A DNA stretch of 13,188 nt from DASUXA01 sp036378155 (GTDB lineage: Bacteria > Actinomycetota > Actinomycetes > Mycobacteriales > Micromonosporaceae). The stretch covers positions 1 to 13,188 of the forward strand of contig DASUXA010000006.1 of the NCBI GenBank assembly GCA_036378155.1, given 5' to 3'. Positions 1 to 7,153 of the stretch are shown piece by piece. The notes beneath the pieces are model-generated. The model was not told the origin of the DNA. It saw only the letters and a list, made by a program, of their open reading frames with translations, and ran no database searches. Made by a program: the position numbers and the translations under genes. The stretch's first letter is position 1, and each line of letters begins with the position of its first letter.

Positions 1-1
1 C

Positions 2-1966
2 AGCTTCGTCAACCTCGGCCGCAGGAACCAGAACCTGCTCGTCCGCCAGCTCGACCTCATCACCAGCCTGGAGAACGCCGAGGTCGACGCCGACTCGCTG
101 GCGAGCCTGTTCCAGCTCGACCACCTCGCCACCCGGATGCGGCGCAACGACGAAAACCTGCTGGTACTCGCCGGCGCAGACTCCACCCGGGTGCAGCGGC
201 AGCCCGCCGCGCTGATCGACGTGCTCCGCGCCGCGCAGTCCGAAGTGGAGCACTACACCCGCGTCGAGCTCGGCGTGGTGGACCGGGACATCGAGATCGC
301 CGCGCACGCGGTCAACGACCTGGTCCACCTCATCGCGGAGCTGCTGGACAACGCGACCGTGTTCTCCCCGCCGGACTCCGCGGTGGTCGTCGAGGCACGC
401 CGGGTCGGCGACCGGGCCGTGCTGTACGTCGAGGACCACGGCATCGGGATGTCGGCCGAGCAGATGGCCGAGCTCAACGAGCGACTGGCGACGCCGCCCA
501 TGGTCGACGTCGCGGTGTCCCGGATGATGGGTCTGGTCGTGGTCGCGCGACTGGCGAACCGGCACGGAATCAAGGTCGAACTGCGGCCCGCCCCGGAACG
601 CGGCACCATCGCCGACGTCCTGCTGCCCACCACCGTCCTGACGCCCCGCGCGCTCGCCGGGCGTGGCAGCCAGGCGCAGGGCGGCCTCCCGGCACGTCCG
701 TCCGCCCCGCTGGCCCTGGAGACCGGGTCGGCGTCGACCGGACCCACACCCGTCCGCCCGACGGCTCCCGCCGCCGGTGGACCGTCCGGTGTGCACCCGC
801 CCGCGCAGCGGGGCACGGGACGGTTGACCTCCGCGGGCGCGAACAGCTTCGCGAGTACCACCGACAGCCTCGACGCCGACCGCCTGATCAGCGGGTCGAC
901 CGGATTCATCGGCGGCGCGGGCGCGCGGAACCTGCCGGCGTGGTCCGACCTGACCGGAGCGGGCACCGTCAACGGCGCGAACGGCAGCGACCCGAGCGCA
1001 CCCGGTGCGCCGCGCACCGTCCAGTCCGAACCGCTGCCGCAGCGTCGCGTCCACGACCACTGGGGCGCGTCGGAAAACACTCCCGAATCCGACATTCGCC
1101 CGGTCGTTCCTCGCCAGACCCGACCGGCGGAGCCCGCTGCGCCGCAGCCGCCCGCCGAGGCGGACACCGCCGCGACGGTACCGCCGGGCGAGGCAGTGCC
1201 GGACCAGCCGCAGGCGCCGGCCCTGCCGGTACCCGAGTCCCTCGCCAGCGCCCTCGACATGACCACCGAGATGCCGAAGGTGCACGTCGAGTACACACCG
1301 GACGAGGCGGCCGGCGGCGCGGCGACCGGGCAGCCGGCGGCGACCCCGCAGGTACCCCAGGCGGCGCCCGTGGCGGGCGGCGCGCCCCGGTACCCGGATG
1401 AGACCATGGAAATGCCGATCTTCCGCGAGCTGGAGTCGGCATGGTTCCGGGCCCGCCCCTACTCCCCGGCGGCGGGCGGCAACGAACCGGTGACCGGGGA
1501 CGGCGTCGGCGCGGACCCCGCGGTCCGACCGTCGGCGGCGACCTGGTCGGTACCGGTGGAGGGTGCGACGACGAACGCGACCTCGGGGGCCGGGGCCCAG
1601 GTCGGGGAAACACGTGGTGGCGCGATGGCGGAGAGTTCCAGGTCGGACGACCGGGCGCGAGAGCGCGGATCGGCCTGGCAGACCTCAGCCGACGCCGGCT
1701 GGAGTGCCGCCTCGGCGGCAGCGGATCCGCAGGCGGGCGGGGTGACCGGTGCCGGTCTACCGCGTCGTGTACCGATGGCTCAACTCGTACCTGGTGGTGT
1801 GGAGAAGGCTGCGGCGACGCCGAACCGGCGTAGCCCGGACGCCGTCCGTGGCCTACTGTCTGCGTACCACCGTGGCGTGCAGCGCGGCCGCACGCAGCCG
1901 AAGGCTGACCAGCACCCGGAGTCTCGGACGACCGGGTCACATACTGGCAAGGAGCAGGAGGCATGA
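2..1966 (+). CDS. cvnA: Conservon sensor CvnA (histidine-kinase-like ATPase), 5' end outside the window
   Basis: Sensor component of a conservon, a membrane-associated set of kinase-like protein, Roadblock protein, DUF742 protein and GTPase. The open frame runs from the first bases of the window with no start, so the N-terminal sensor and membrane part is missing; 654 residues are visible. Residues 1-60 form a DHp-like helix pair (SFVNLGRRNQNLLVRQ, then LDHLATRMRRNDENLLVLAG, whose His is the usual phospho-acceptor position). The HATPase domain follows: N-box ELLDNAT at about 113-119, G1 box EDHGIGM at about 144-150, and MGLVVVARLANRHGI at about 176-190. After about residue 215 comes a Pro/Ala/Gly-rich linker of some 250 residues. 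The conserved tail then holds MPIFRELESAWF (about 471-482), TGAGLPRRVPMAQLVPGG (about 582-599) and an R-x-P-x-A...Y-H-R-G-x-x-R-G stretch. The stop overlaps the next start as ATGA. The family is sure; the sensed signal is unknown. Confidence 0.93.
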   Translation, partial: SFVNLGRRNQNLLVRQLDLITSLENAEVDADSLASLFQLDHLATRMRRNDENLLVLAGADSTRVQRQPAALIDVLRAAQSEVEHYTRVELGVVDRDIEIAAHAVNDLVHLIAELLDNATVFSPPDSAVVVEARRVGDRAVLYVEDHGIGMSAEQMAELNERLATPPMVDVAVSRMMGLVVVARLANRHGIKVELRPAPERGTIADVLLPTTVLTPRALAGRGSQAQGGLPARPSAPLALETGSASTGPTPVRPTAPAAGGPSGVHPPAQRGTGRLTSAGANSFASTTDSLDADRLISGSTGFIGGAGARNLPAWSDLTGAGTVNGANGSDPSAPGAPRTVQSEPLPQRRVHDHWGASENTPESDIRPVVPRQTRPAEPAAPQPPAEADTAATVPPGEAVPDQPQAPALPVPESLASALDMTTEMPKVHVEYTPDEAAGGAATGQPAATPQVPQAAPVAGGAPRYPDETMEMPIFRELESAWFRARPYSPAAGGNEPVTGDGVGADPAVRPSAATWSVPVEGATTNATSGAGAQVGETRGGAMAESSRSDDRARERGSAWQTSADAGWSAASAAADPQAGGVTGAGLPRRVPMAQLVPGGVEKAAATPNRRSPDAVRGLLSAYHRGVQRGRTQPKADQHPESRTTGSHTGKEQEA

Positions 1967-2367
1967 CAACTTCGCAGGATCTCGGTTGGCTGCTGGCCAA
2001 CTTCGCCGATCGCGTACCGGGCGTCGCCCACGCGGTCGCCGTCTCGGCCGACGGCCTGCTGCTCGCCGCGTCCCGCGACCTGCCTCGCGACCGCGCCGAT
2101 CAGCTCGCCGCCATCGCTTCCGGTCTGGTGAGCCTCACCCAGGGTGCGGCTCGCTGCTTCGAGGGCGGGGCGGTACTGCAAACCGTCGTGGAGATGGAAA
2201 ACGGATTCCTTTTCCTGATGTCCATCTCGGACGGATCGTCTTTTGCCGTCCTGGCCTCGCGCAGTTGCGACGTCGGTCAGGTCGGGTACGAAATGGCCCT
2301 GTTGGTCGACCGGGTGGGCGACGCGCTGACCCCGTCACCGCGCTCGGCTGTCGGACTGCTCGGCTGA
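1963..2367 (+). CDS. cvnB: Roadblock/LC7-domain protein CvnB
   Basis: Small protein of 134 residues, almost entirely one Roadblock/LC7 domain (about residues 8-115), the fold that acts as a partner or activator of small GTPases; in conservons it links the sensor to the CvnD GTPase. Typical features are LGWLLANFADRVPGVAHAV at the N-terminus, AVSADGLLLAAS on the first strands and FLFLMSISDGSSFAVLAS on the central ones. The ATG overlaps the cvnA stop in an ATGA junction and has a good ribosome site (GCAGGAGGC) just before it, so translation is probably coupled to cvnA. The length is normal for the family. A 103-bp spacer separates it from cvnC, the only loose junction in the operon; I see no clear promoter or hairpin in it. 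The functional role is taken from conservons in general, not from this sequence. Confidence 0.93.
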   Translation: MTTSQDLGWLLANFADRVPGVAHAVAVSADGLLLAASRDLPRDRADQLAAIASGLVSLTQGAARCFEGGAVLQTVVEMENGFLFLMSISDGSSFAVLASRSCDVGQVGYEMALLVDRVGDALTPSPRSAVGLLG

Positions 2368-2470
2368 GCGTACGGCGACGGGGTCCCGGCGCCCGTTCCA
2401 GATCGGCGCGCGGTGTCATACGCACCGAACCGGAACGGTCGAAGGCGGAAGAGTGAGGAGGTGACCGGCG

Positions 2471-2851
2471 GTGGTGGCGAACTTCGACGAACCCACCGGC
2501 GCGCTCGTGCGGCCGTACGCGGTCACCCGCGGCCGCACCCGTCCTCGCCTGGAGATCGCCATCGAGGCGCTGATCGAGACGACGCCTCGCGGTCGAGCCG
2601 CGGGGAGCCGGGAAGCCGTGGCGCACGGCCGCGAGCAGCAGTACATCGCACAGTTATGCGATGGTCGGCTGCAGTCGCTGGCGGAGATCGCGGCGCGCAT
2701 GCAACTACCGCTGGGCGTCGCCCGGGTGCTCGTCGCTGACATGGCCGCCGAGGGAATGGTGGCGGTCTACGAGCCGACCTCGTTCGACACCGACGACTCG
2801 GTGGGCACGGAACTGCTGGAAAGGGTGCTGAGTGGACTTCGCAGGCTCTGA
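2471..2851 (+). CDS. cvnC: DUF742 protein CvnC
   Basis: Third conservon component, 126 residues, DUF742 family. The family hallmark VRPYAVTRGRTRP lies at residues 13-25. Residues 58-100 (LCDGRLQSLAEIAARMQLP, then VARVLVADMAAEGMVAVYEP) read like a winged-helix fold, as known for this family, although DNA binding is not established. I chose the GTG at 2471 because it places DEPTGALVRPY close to the N-terminus, as in relatives. A purine-rich GAGGAG lies at 2455-2460, about 10 nt upstream, so the neighbouring GTG at 2474 is equally possible. The 3' end overlaps cvnD by 20 nt, which implies coupled translation. It probably assembles with CvnA, CvnB and CvnD at the membrane. Confidence 0.9.
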   Translation: MVANFDEPTGALVRPYAVTRGRTRPRLEIAIEALIETTPRGRAAGSREAVAHGREQQYIAQLCDGRLQSLAEIAARMQLPLGVARVLVADMAAEGMVAVYEPTSFDTDDSVGTELLERVLSGLRRL

Positions 2852-3440
2852 CATGACGCACCGCCCGTCGCCCAGCCGGGTGACGTCGGCGAAGATCGTG
2901 ATCGCTGGCGGTTTCGGCGTTGGCAAGACAACCCTGGTCGGCTCGGTCTCGGAGATCACGCCGCTCACGACGGAGGCGATCATGACCTCCGCCGGGGTGG
3001 GCGTCGACGACAACCGGGACGTACCGGGGAAGACGACGACCACGGTCGCGATGGACTTCGGGCGTATCACGATCGACCGGGATCTGATCCTCTACCTGTT
3101 CGGTACCCCCGGCCAGACGCGGTTCTGGTTCATGTGGGACGAGCTGGTACGCGGCGCGATCGGCGCGGTGGTCCTGGTCGACACCCGTCGACTGTCGGAC
3201 TGCTTCGCCGCCGTCGACTTCTTCGAGCACCGGCGGCTGCCGTACCTGGTCGCCATCAACTGCTTCGACGGGGTGCAGTACCACTCGGTACAGGACGTCC
3301 GGGATGCGCTCGCCATCACGGCGGACATCCCGGTGGTGTCCTGCGACGCGCGCAGTCGCGAGTCGACCAAGCAGGTGCTCATTTCGCTGGTCGAGTACGT
3401 GCTGTCGATGCGTCGGCAGCGTGCGACCGCGCCCGCCTGA
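2832..3440 (+). CDS. cvnD: Conservon GTP-binding protein CvnD (Ras-like small GTPase)
   Basis: Small GTPase of 202 residues, the switch of the conservon. The P-loop GGFGVGKTT is at 26-34, followed by the family-typical LVGSVSEITPLTTEA. The G3 region reads LYLFGTPGQTRFWFMWDEL (88-105), with no classical DxxG aspartate. The G4 region is NCFD at 143-146 in place of NKxD, and the G5-like stretch is CDARS at 171-175. These deviations are normal for CvnD proteins rather than signs of decay. The GTG at 2832 lies inside cvnC and is preceded by AAGGG at a 6-nt distance. The ATG at 2853 is an alternative, but the MDFA-like N-terminus favours the earlier start. It is the last gene of the operon: no CvnE-type cytochrome P450 follows, and a perfect hairpin begins 9 nt after the stop. 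Confidence 0.94.
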   Translation: MDFAGSDMTHRPSPSRVTSAKIVIAGGFGVGKTTLVGSVSEITPLTTEAIMTSAGVGVDDNRDVPGKTTTTVAMDFGRITIDRDLILYLFGTPGQTRFWFMWDELVRGAIGAVVLVDTRRLSDCFAAVDFFEHRRLPYLVAINCFDGVQYHSVQDVRDALAITADIPVVSCDARSRESTKQVLISLVEYVLSMRRQRATAPA

Positions 3441-3448
3441 CCGTTCGT

Positions 3449-3490
3449 ACCGATGACCCGAGACGCCGAGCGGCGTCTCGGGTCATCGGT
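3449..3490 (+). terminator. Perfect 20-bp hairpin after cvnD
   Basis: The left arm 3449-3468 and right arm 3471-3490 are exact reverse complements with only a 2-nt spacer. Two G-U pairs and a G-C pair could extend the stem outward. No T-run follows on either strand, as is common for actinobacterial intrinsic terminators. It sits 9 nt past the cvnD stop and in the gap between convergent genes, so it can serve as terminator for the conservon and, being symmetric, as a barrier for - strand transcription. The structure is read directly; termination is inferred. Confidence 0.8.
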
Positions 3491-3690
3491 GTGCTCCGCC
3501 CGCTGACAGCCCCGTGAGGCGCAGGTACCGCGCGCTCAGGCACTCGACTCCTGGCGGGCAGCGGGCGTCGACAACCCACATCCAGCGAAGCCGCGCCGGG
3601 CCCAGCTGTCCTGTTCGATTCCGATCAGCGATGCGGTGACCACCGGCGGCAGCCGATCCACACGGTTCAGAAACGGCTTCTACGGCTTTG
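3491..3690. other. Non-coding gap between convergent genes
   Basis: The space between the cvnD stop (3440) and the stop of the - strand gene (3752) is 311 bp. Apart from the two hairpins at its ends I find nothing I can name in the middle: no frame with credible protein features, no tRNA cloverleaf and no insertion-sequence ends. A short direct repeat, ACGGCTT, occurs twice near 3672-3688. A cvnE cytochrome P450 fragment is not recognisable. Confidence 0.6.
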
Positions 3691-3739
3691 GTCGCGCTGC
3701 GGGGCGCGACCGAGGGTACGGTCGCACCCGCAGCGCGAC
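3691..3739 (-). terminator. Two-tier hairpin after the IS110-like gene
   Basis: The outer arms 3691-3703 and 3727-3739 are a perfect 13-bp inverted repeat. Inside them, 3706-3712 and 3719-3725 (GCGACCG/CGGTCGC) pair again around a 6-nt loop, with only a 2-versus-1-nt internal bulge between the tiers. On the - strand the stem begins 12 nt after the stop codon at 3752. No U-tract follows. The position makes it the likely terminator of the - strand two-gene unit. Confidence 0.72.
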
Positions 3740-3751
3740 TGGGCTGTCCGG

Positions 3752-6055
3752 TCAGCGGTGCGCGGCGGGACGGTAGCCGTACTCCCGGTCGCGGTTCCGG
3801 TCCCGGTCGGCGGGCATCTCCCACGAGCCGCTCGATTCGCGCGCGAAGTCCCAGCCGGTCGCGTTGTCCCGCCCCGGCCGACCGCCGACGGCGAATCCGC
3901 GTACCTCCTCGCCACGTCGCGACCCACGGAAGTAGCCGGTCGTGTGCGCTGCCATGGCAGCAGGGTCGCGGACGATCCGCAGTGGACGCTCCTGCGGCAA
4001 CGGCGACCCTGGTACCAGGTTGGCCTGCGGTACCCGACGGGGCAGGCCCGCGCCGGTCGCTTCGCCGGTGCGTGGGCGGGCAGCCTGTTCCGCCGCACGC
4101 CAGCCCTGGTCGGCCGGGTTGTCCCAGGTGATCTCGGCGTTCTCCGAGGTCTGCCCGACGAACCACGCCGACTTGGTCTGCTTGAAGATGAGCAGGTCGC
4201 CGTCGTCGCCGCTGTCGGGGACCGGCGGGGCGACCGATACCGGAATCTCGCGCCGGGGGCGCGCGTCGTCCACCACCCGCAGGGGCGCGTCGGGCCGTGG
4301 GGCGGAGCCGTTCGCCCGGTCGCTGCTTCCGTTCGGCGAACGCTCCCCGGAGCGGTCGGTCAGCCGCGAGGCGAACCGGTCGCTCAACCGCTCCGCGGGG
4401 CGCTCGTCAACGCGCTCCGGGCGCAGCGCCCGGTCGGCGATCGGCGCCGGCTCGACCAGGCGCAGAGCGGGCGGCTCGGCGGGCAGGTCGTCGGCCTGCC
4501 ATGGGGGAGTGACCCGGCCTTCGCGGGCGGGCTTGGGCGTTTCGGCAGCCTCCGGGCGCCGGTCGAAGGCCGGCGCCGACGGGAAGTGGGACTGGTCGGC
4601 AGCCGGCGTCGCGTTGTCGCGGGGTCGCTCCACCGCGTCGTCGTTGCCGTTCGTGGCGAGCGGCCAGGTGCTGCGCGATCCGGGGGCGGAACTGTCCAGG
4701 GTCGGTCGCGCGGCAGGCACCGGGGTGGCACGGTCCGGACCGTACCCGTAGTCGTTCGCCGGTCCGGTCGCCACGGGTGGCAACACCGCTGCCGGGGTGA
4801 CCGGCGTGGCTGCCGGGTTCGGGCGCCAGTTCGGCGGCATCGGGGTGATGCCGGGCGGCGGCGGAGCGGGCGGCGCGGACACGGCGGGGGGCGTCGAGAT
4901 CACCGGGGGCGCGGACACCGCCGGCGGCGTGGAGACCACCGGGGGCGCGGGCGGCAGGGCCGGTACCTGGTTCGCCGGTGGCGTGCTGGTCGTCGCCGCC
5001 GCGGCGGGCGACGGCACCGCCGACGAGCGGCTTCGCCGCGCTGGTACCGGCACCCGCATCTGTTCGCCGCTGCCCTCGCGTACCGCGCGTAGCGCAGCCG
5101 CCTGAGCGGCGGCTGGCGGGGTTGCGGCTTCTTCCTGAGCTCGTCGCGCCGCCCTGGAACGCTGGGCCGGCACGGTGGCGCTGGGGCGGTCGTTGAGTAC
5201 CCCGATGAGCGCGGCGACCGCCGCGTCGCAGGCGCGTACCGCCGCGACCGACTGCCGGATCGTCTCCGCCACGGCGGCGGTCAGGGTGCGCCCGATACCG
5301 GTACGGCGCGGAGTCTCCGCGATAGCCAGCCGTAGCGCGGTGATCGCCTCGTTGATGACCTGTGCGTCGGCGATACCTGCCTCGGCGAGTTCGGTGGCGA
5401 CGGCGGCGTCCCGACCACGGTTGGCGGTACCGGGACCGAGCAGACCCGGCTCGGGCAGCGCGTCGAGGATCGCCAGCGGGATCGGGTCGGCGGGGTCGGG
5501 GTACGCGCGCAGGGCAGCCGGGTACAGCTCGCGCAGCACCTCGCGCAGCGCGACCGCGGCGGACTGCCGCCCGGCTGCGACGGCGGCGTGCGCGGCCAGT
5601 ACCGGCTTGAGGTTGACCAGGTCGCGGGGCGGCGCCTGGGTGCTCGCCGCGAGGGCGCCCGCCTGGAGCGCGCGAGCCAGACCGACCGCCCGGCGCTCGG
5701 CGAGCGGGTACGCGATCTCCTCGGCGGAGTCGTCGTCGGCGAACCGTTCGGCGTAGTCGTCGAGCGACTCCTCGTCGGCGATCGCGAGCGGGCGTCCCGC
5801 CGTCGCCAGCAGCAACGTCACCTGGTGCTCGTCGCTGTCCGTGGCGACCGACACACCGGCGGGGCCACCGGCGCGTTCGGACAGCAGCGCGCCCAGCTCG
5901 GCATAGCCGGCCGGGTCGTCACTGATCTCGCAGACGTCGAGCAGCCGGCCCGCGTCGTCCACTACGGCGACCGTGAGCCAGCTGCCAGCCGAAGTCGGCT
6001 GGGTGGCGGCGGCATCCTTGGATGCCAGCCCGCAGTACACCCGCACGAGCGCCAC
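3752..6055 (-). CDS. Degenerate IS110-transposase-like protein fused to a conservon-kinase C-terminal tail
   Basis: Protein of 767 residues in three parts. Residues 4-290 follow the order of an IS110 (DEDD, RuvC-fold) transposase: VYCGLASKD where GIDxAKD is expected, a VDDAGRLLD strand, DPAGYAELGALL, VSVATDSDE in the usual E-A-T-G-x-Y position, and AERRAVGLARALQAGAL for the K-T-D-x-x-D-A-R-x-L-A-x-x-L helix. Then comes REVLRELYPAALRAY...AILDALPEP. The catalytic acids appear replaced. The second transposase domain (Transposase_20) is absent. Residues 295-610 are a Pro/Ala linker with 12-residue repeats, then an Arg/Asp-rich part. Residues 619-720 match the CvnA tail: LLIFKQTKSAWF, TGAGLPRRVPQANLVPG, and R-x-P-x-A...Y-F-R-G-x-x-R-G. 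The GTG start is fixed by GGGAGGAGG 8 nt upstream. No IS ends or target duplication are visible, and codon use matches the neighbours. The transposase relationship is inferred from pattern and the tail homology is direct. The function is unknown; a non-catalytic adaptor is plausible. Confidence 0.85.
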   Translation of the reverse strand: MALVRVYCGLASKDAAATQPTSAGSWLTVAVVDDAGRLLDVCEISDDPAGYAELGALLSERAGGPAGVSVATDSDEHQVTLLLATAGRPLAIADEESLDDYAERFADDDSAEEIAYPLAERRAVGLARALQAGALAASTQAPPRDLVNLKPVLAAHAAVAAGRQSAAVALREVLRELYPAALRAYPDPADPIPLAILDALPEPGLLGPGTANRGRDAAVATELAEAGIADAQVINEAITALRLAIAETPRRTGIGRTLTAAVAETIRQSVAAVRACDAAVAALIGVLNDRPSATVPAQRSRAARRAQEEAATPPAAAQAAALRAVREGSGEQMRVPVPARRSRSSAVPSPAAAATTSTPPANQVPALPPAPPVVSTPPAVSAPPVISTPPAVSAPPAPPPPGITPMPPNWRPNPAATPVTPAAVLPPVATGPANDYGYGPDRATPVPAARPTLDSSAPGSRSTWPLATNGNDDAVERPRDNATPAADQSHFPSAPAFDRRPEAAETPKPAREGRVTPPWQADDLPAEPPALRLVEPAPIADRALRPERVDERPAERLSDRFASRLTDRSGERSPNGSSDRANGSAPRPDAPLRVVDDARPRREIPVSVAPPVPDSGDDGDLLIFKQTKSAWFVGQTSENAEITWDNPADQGWRAAEQAARPRTGEATGAGLPRRVPQANLVPGSPLPQERPLRIVRDPAAMAAHTTGYFRGSRRGEEVRGFAVGGRPGRDNATGWDFARESSGSWEMPADRDRNRDREYGYRPAAHR
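4875..4946 (-). repeat. 36-bp tandem repeat in the proline-rich linker
   Basis: Two adjacent 36-bp units (4875-4910 and 4911-4946) are identical at 31 of 36 positions and encode two near-identical 12-residue units of the form V-[IV]-S-T-P-P-A-V-S-A-P-P in the linker of the IS110-like protein. The differences are mostly silent, so the peptide repeat has been kept while the DNA drifted, which suggests an older duplication under protein-level selection. Confidence 0.8.
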
Positions 6056-6063
6056 GGCGTCGT

Positions 6064-6072
6064 CCTCCTCCC
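6064..6072 (-). promoter_or_regulatory. Strong ribosome binding site that fixes a GTG start
   Basis: On the - strand GGGAGGAGG lies 8 nt before the GTG at 6055-6053. It is the best Shine-Dalgarno match in the window and decides the start of the IS110-like gene. The 60-bp spacer to the upstream gene holds only this site and a weak 7-bp hairpin (6088-6094 with 6102-6108), so the two - strand genes probably share a transcript. Confidence 0.75.
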
Positions 6073-6115
6073 GGACCGTTCATGTTGCCAAGGACTGATG
6101 GTCCCTGGTCGGGGG

Positions 6116-7057
6116 TCAGTCGCGCCAGTCTGTGGCGGCGGAGATCTTGCCAATAATCGTGCGCCATCCGAGGGCTGCCTGTTCTGCCCGGATTCGCTTG
6201 AGTCGGCGGCGTGCGAGAAAACCGCTCATCCCGCCTGCTTCGGCAGCTCGCAGCGCTTCGTCCAGATCGTCCAGTGGGGAACCCGGGGCGAGCGCGGTCA
6301 TCACCGGTTCCAGCCGAAGCGCGAACGCGATGTCGCGCGCCGCCTCGCCCGCCTTGATGAGCAGCGCGGGGTCCCAGGCGTCCGCCCCGCCGCGCAGGTT
6401 GTCCACGACGAGGTCGAGTTCGTACGTGTCGTCGGGCAGCGGTACGACGTCCTCGACGCGGATCTGTTCCACGAGGTCGGGCCAGGTGTCCAGTTGCGAC
6501 AGTTCGTGCGCGGTGTCGGACCGGACGAACTCGACCAGCCCTTCGACGCTGCGGAACAGCAGCAACTTGCCCCGGTTGGCGAGGAACACCGGAATCTCCT
6601 CCGGCTCGGGTTCCGCCGCTTCCTCGGTCTCGTCCTCGTCGTCGGACTCGTCCTCAGCGTCGTCCTCGGCTTCGTCCGATTCCTGGTCGAAGTCCACTTC
6701 GCCCAGTTCATCGTCCTCGCCCCGGTACTCCTCCTCGGAGTCGGGGTCGTCGTCGAACTCCGGCCCGACCTCGTCGGACCGGCGTCGTACCACCGGAAAC
6801 TCGTCGTCCTCGGTGCGGTCGATCTCCGGCGGCGCCACCTCGTTCGACATCCGGTACGCGCGCAGCGTGTACCCCACGCCGCGAGGAAGCGCGATCTCCA
6901 CCGGGTCGATGCGCAGGTCCGACCACAACGCGGATCGGCCGTCCACCGCGTCGAGGTCCTCGTCGGTCTCGGTCGCGCCGGCGGTGTCGGCGTCGACCTC
7001 GGGTTCCTCGGCGTGCGGCCTTCCGGAACGCTCGCGGGCCACGGCGACCTCTTTCAT
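6116..7057 (-). CDS. Conserved actinobacterial protein of unknown function with acidic insert
   Basis: Protein of 313 residues from the ATG at 7057. I cannot assign a function. Relatives in actinobacteria are often labelled 'primosomal protein' by automatic annotation, for which I know no experimental basis. It has two conserved-looking parts: an early strand region, LRIDPVEIALPRGVGYTLRAY (about 48-68), and a C-terminal block from about 155 (IPVFLANRGKLLLFRSVEGLVEFV) to the end (LGWRTIIGKISAATDWRD). Between them, about 93-154, lies a stretch of almost continuous Asp/Glu that is surely disordered. There is no signal peptide or membrane segment. The start is uncertain: GTG at 7042 has an AGAGG site 5 nt upstream and may be the true start, whereas the GTG at 7087 overlaps a likely -10 element and is unlikely. 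It lies 60 bp upstream of the IS110-like gene on the same strand, probably cotranscribed. Confidence 0.75.
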   Translation of the reverse strand: MKEVAVARERSGRPHAEEPEVDADTAGATETDEDLDAVDGRSALWSDLRIDPVEIALPRGVGYTLRAYRMSNEVAPPEIDRTEDDEFPVVRRRSDEVGPEFDDDPDSEEEYRGEDDELGEVDFDQESDEAEDDAEDESDDEDETEEAAEPEPEEIPVFLANRGKLLLFRSVEGLVEFVRSDTAHELSQLDTWPDLVEQIRVEDVVPLPDDTYELDLVVDNLRGGADAWDPALLIKAGEAARDIAFALRLEPVMTALAPGSPLDDLDEALRAAEAGGMSGFLARRRLKRIRAEQAALGWRTIIGKISAATDWRD

Positions 7058-7085
7058 GTGCTGTCGGGTAGGTGACTCTGCGCAC

Positions 7086-7091
7086 ACCCTA
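7086..7091 (-). promoter_or_regulatory. Candidate -10 element for the - strand two-gene unit
   Basis: TAGGGT on the - strand fits the actinobacterial TANNNT -10 pattern and lies about 30 nt before the ATG at 7057. Transcription would begin near 7079. I find no convincing -35. If real, it rules out the GTG at 7087 as a start. Confidence 0.35.
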
Positions 7092-7153
7092 GTCGGCGGT
7101 CATCGAGCGAGGTTGCCCACCCCGCCCCGTATCGGTGCCGCATCGACACGTCA

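Noticed and set aside
253..2000. Long open frames opposite to or overlapping cvnA (for example 253-1407 and 969-2000 on the - strand)
   Set aside because: Products are Arg/Ala/Pro/Gly-rich with no domain pattern and mirror the GC-rich third positions of cvnA, which has clear kinase motifs.
3610..3640. TGTTCGATTCC resembling a tRNA T-arm, possible attachment-site remnant
   Set aside because: No acceptor stem, anticodon arm or CCA partner can be folded around it.
3752..6055. Active IS110 insertion sequence
   Set aside because: The catalytic acids and second transposase domain are missing, there are no IS ends, the gene has its own ribosome site and terminator, and it carries a conserved signalling tail.
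7058..7087. GTG at 7087 as the start of the acidic-insert protein
   Set aside because: It overlaps the TAGGGT -10 candidate, lacks a ribosome site, and adds ten residues without conservation features.
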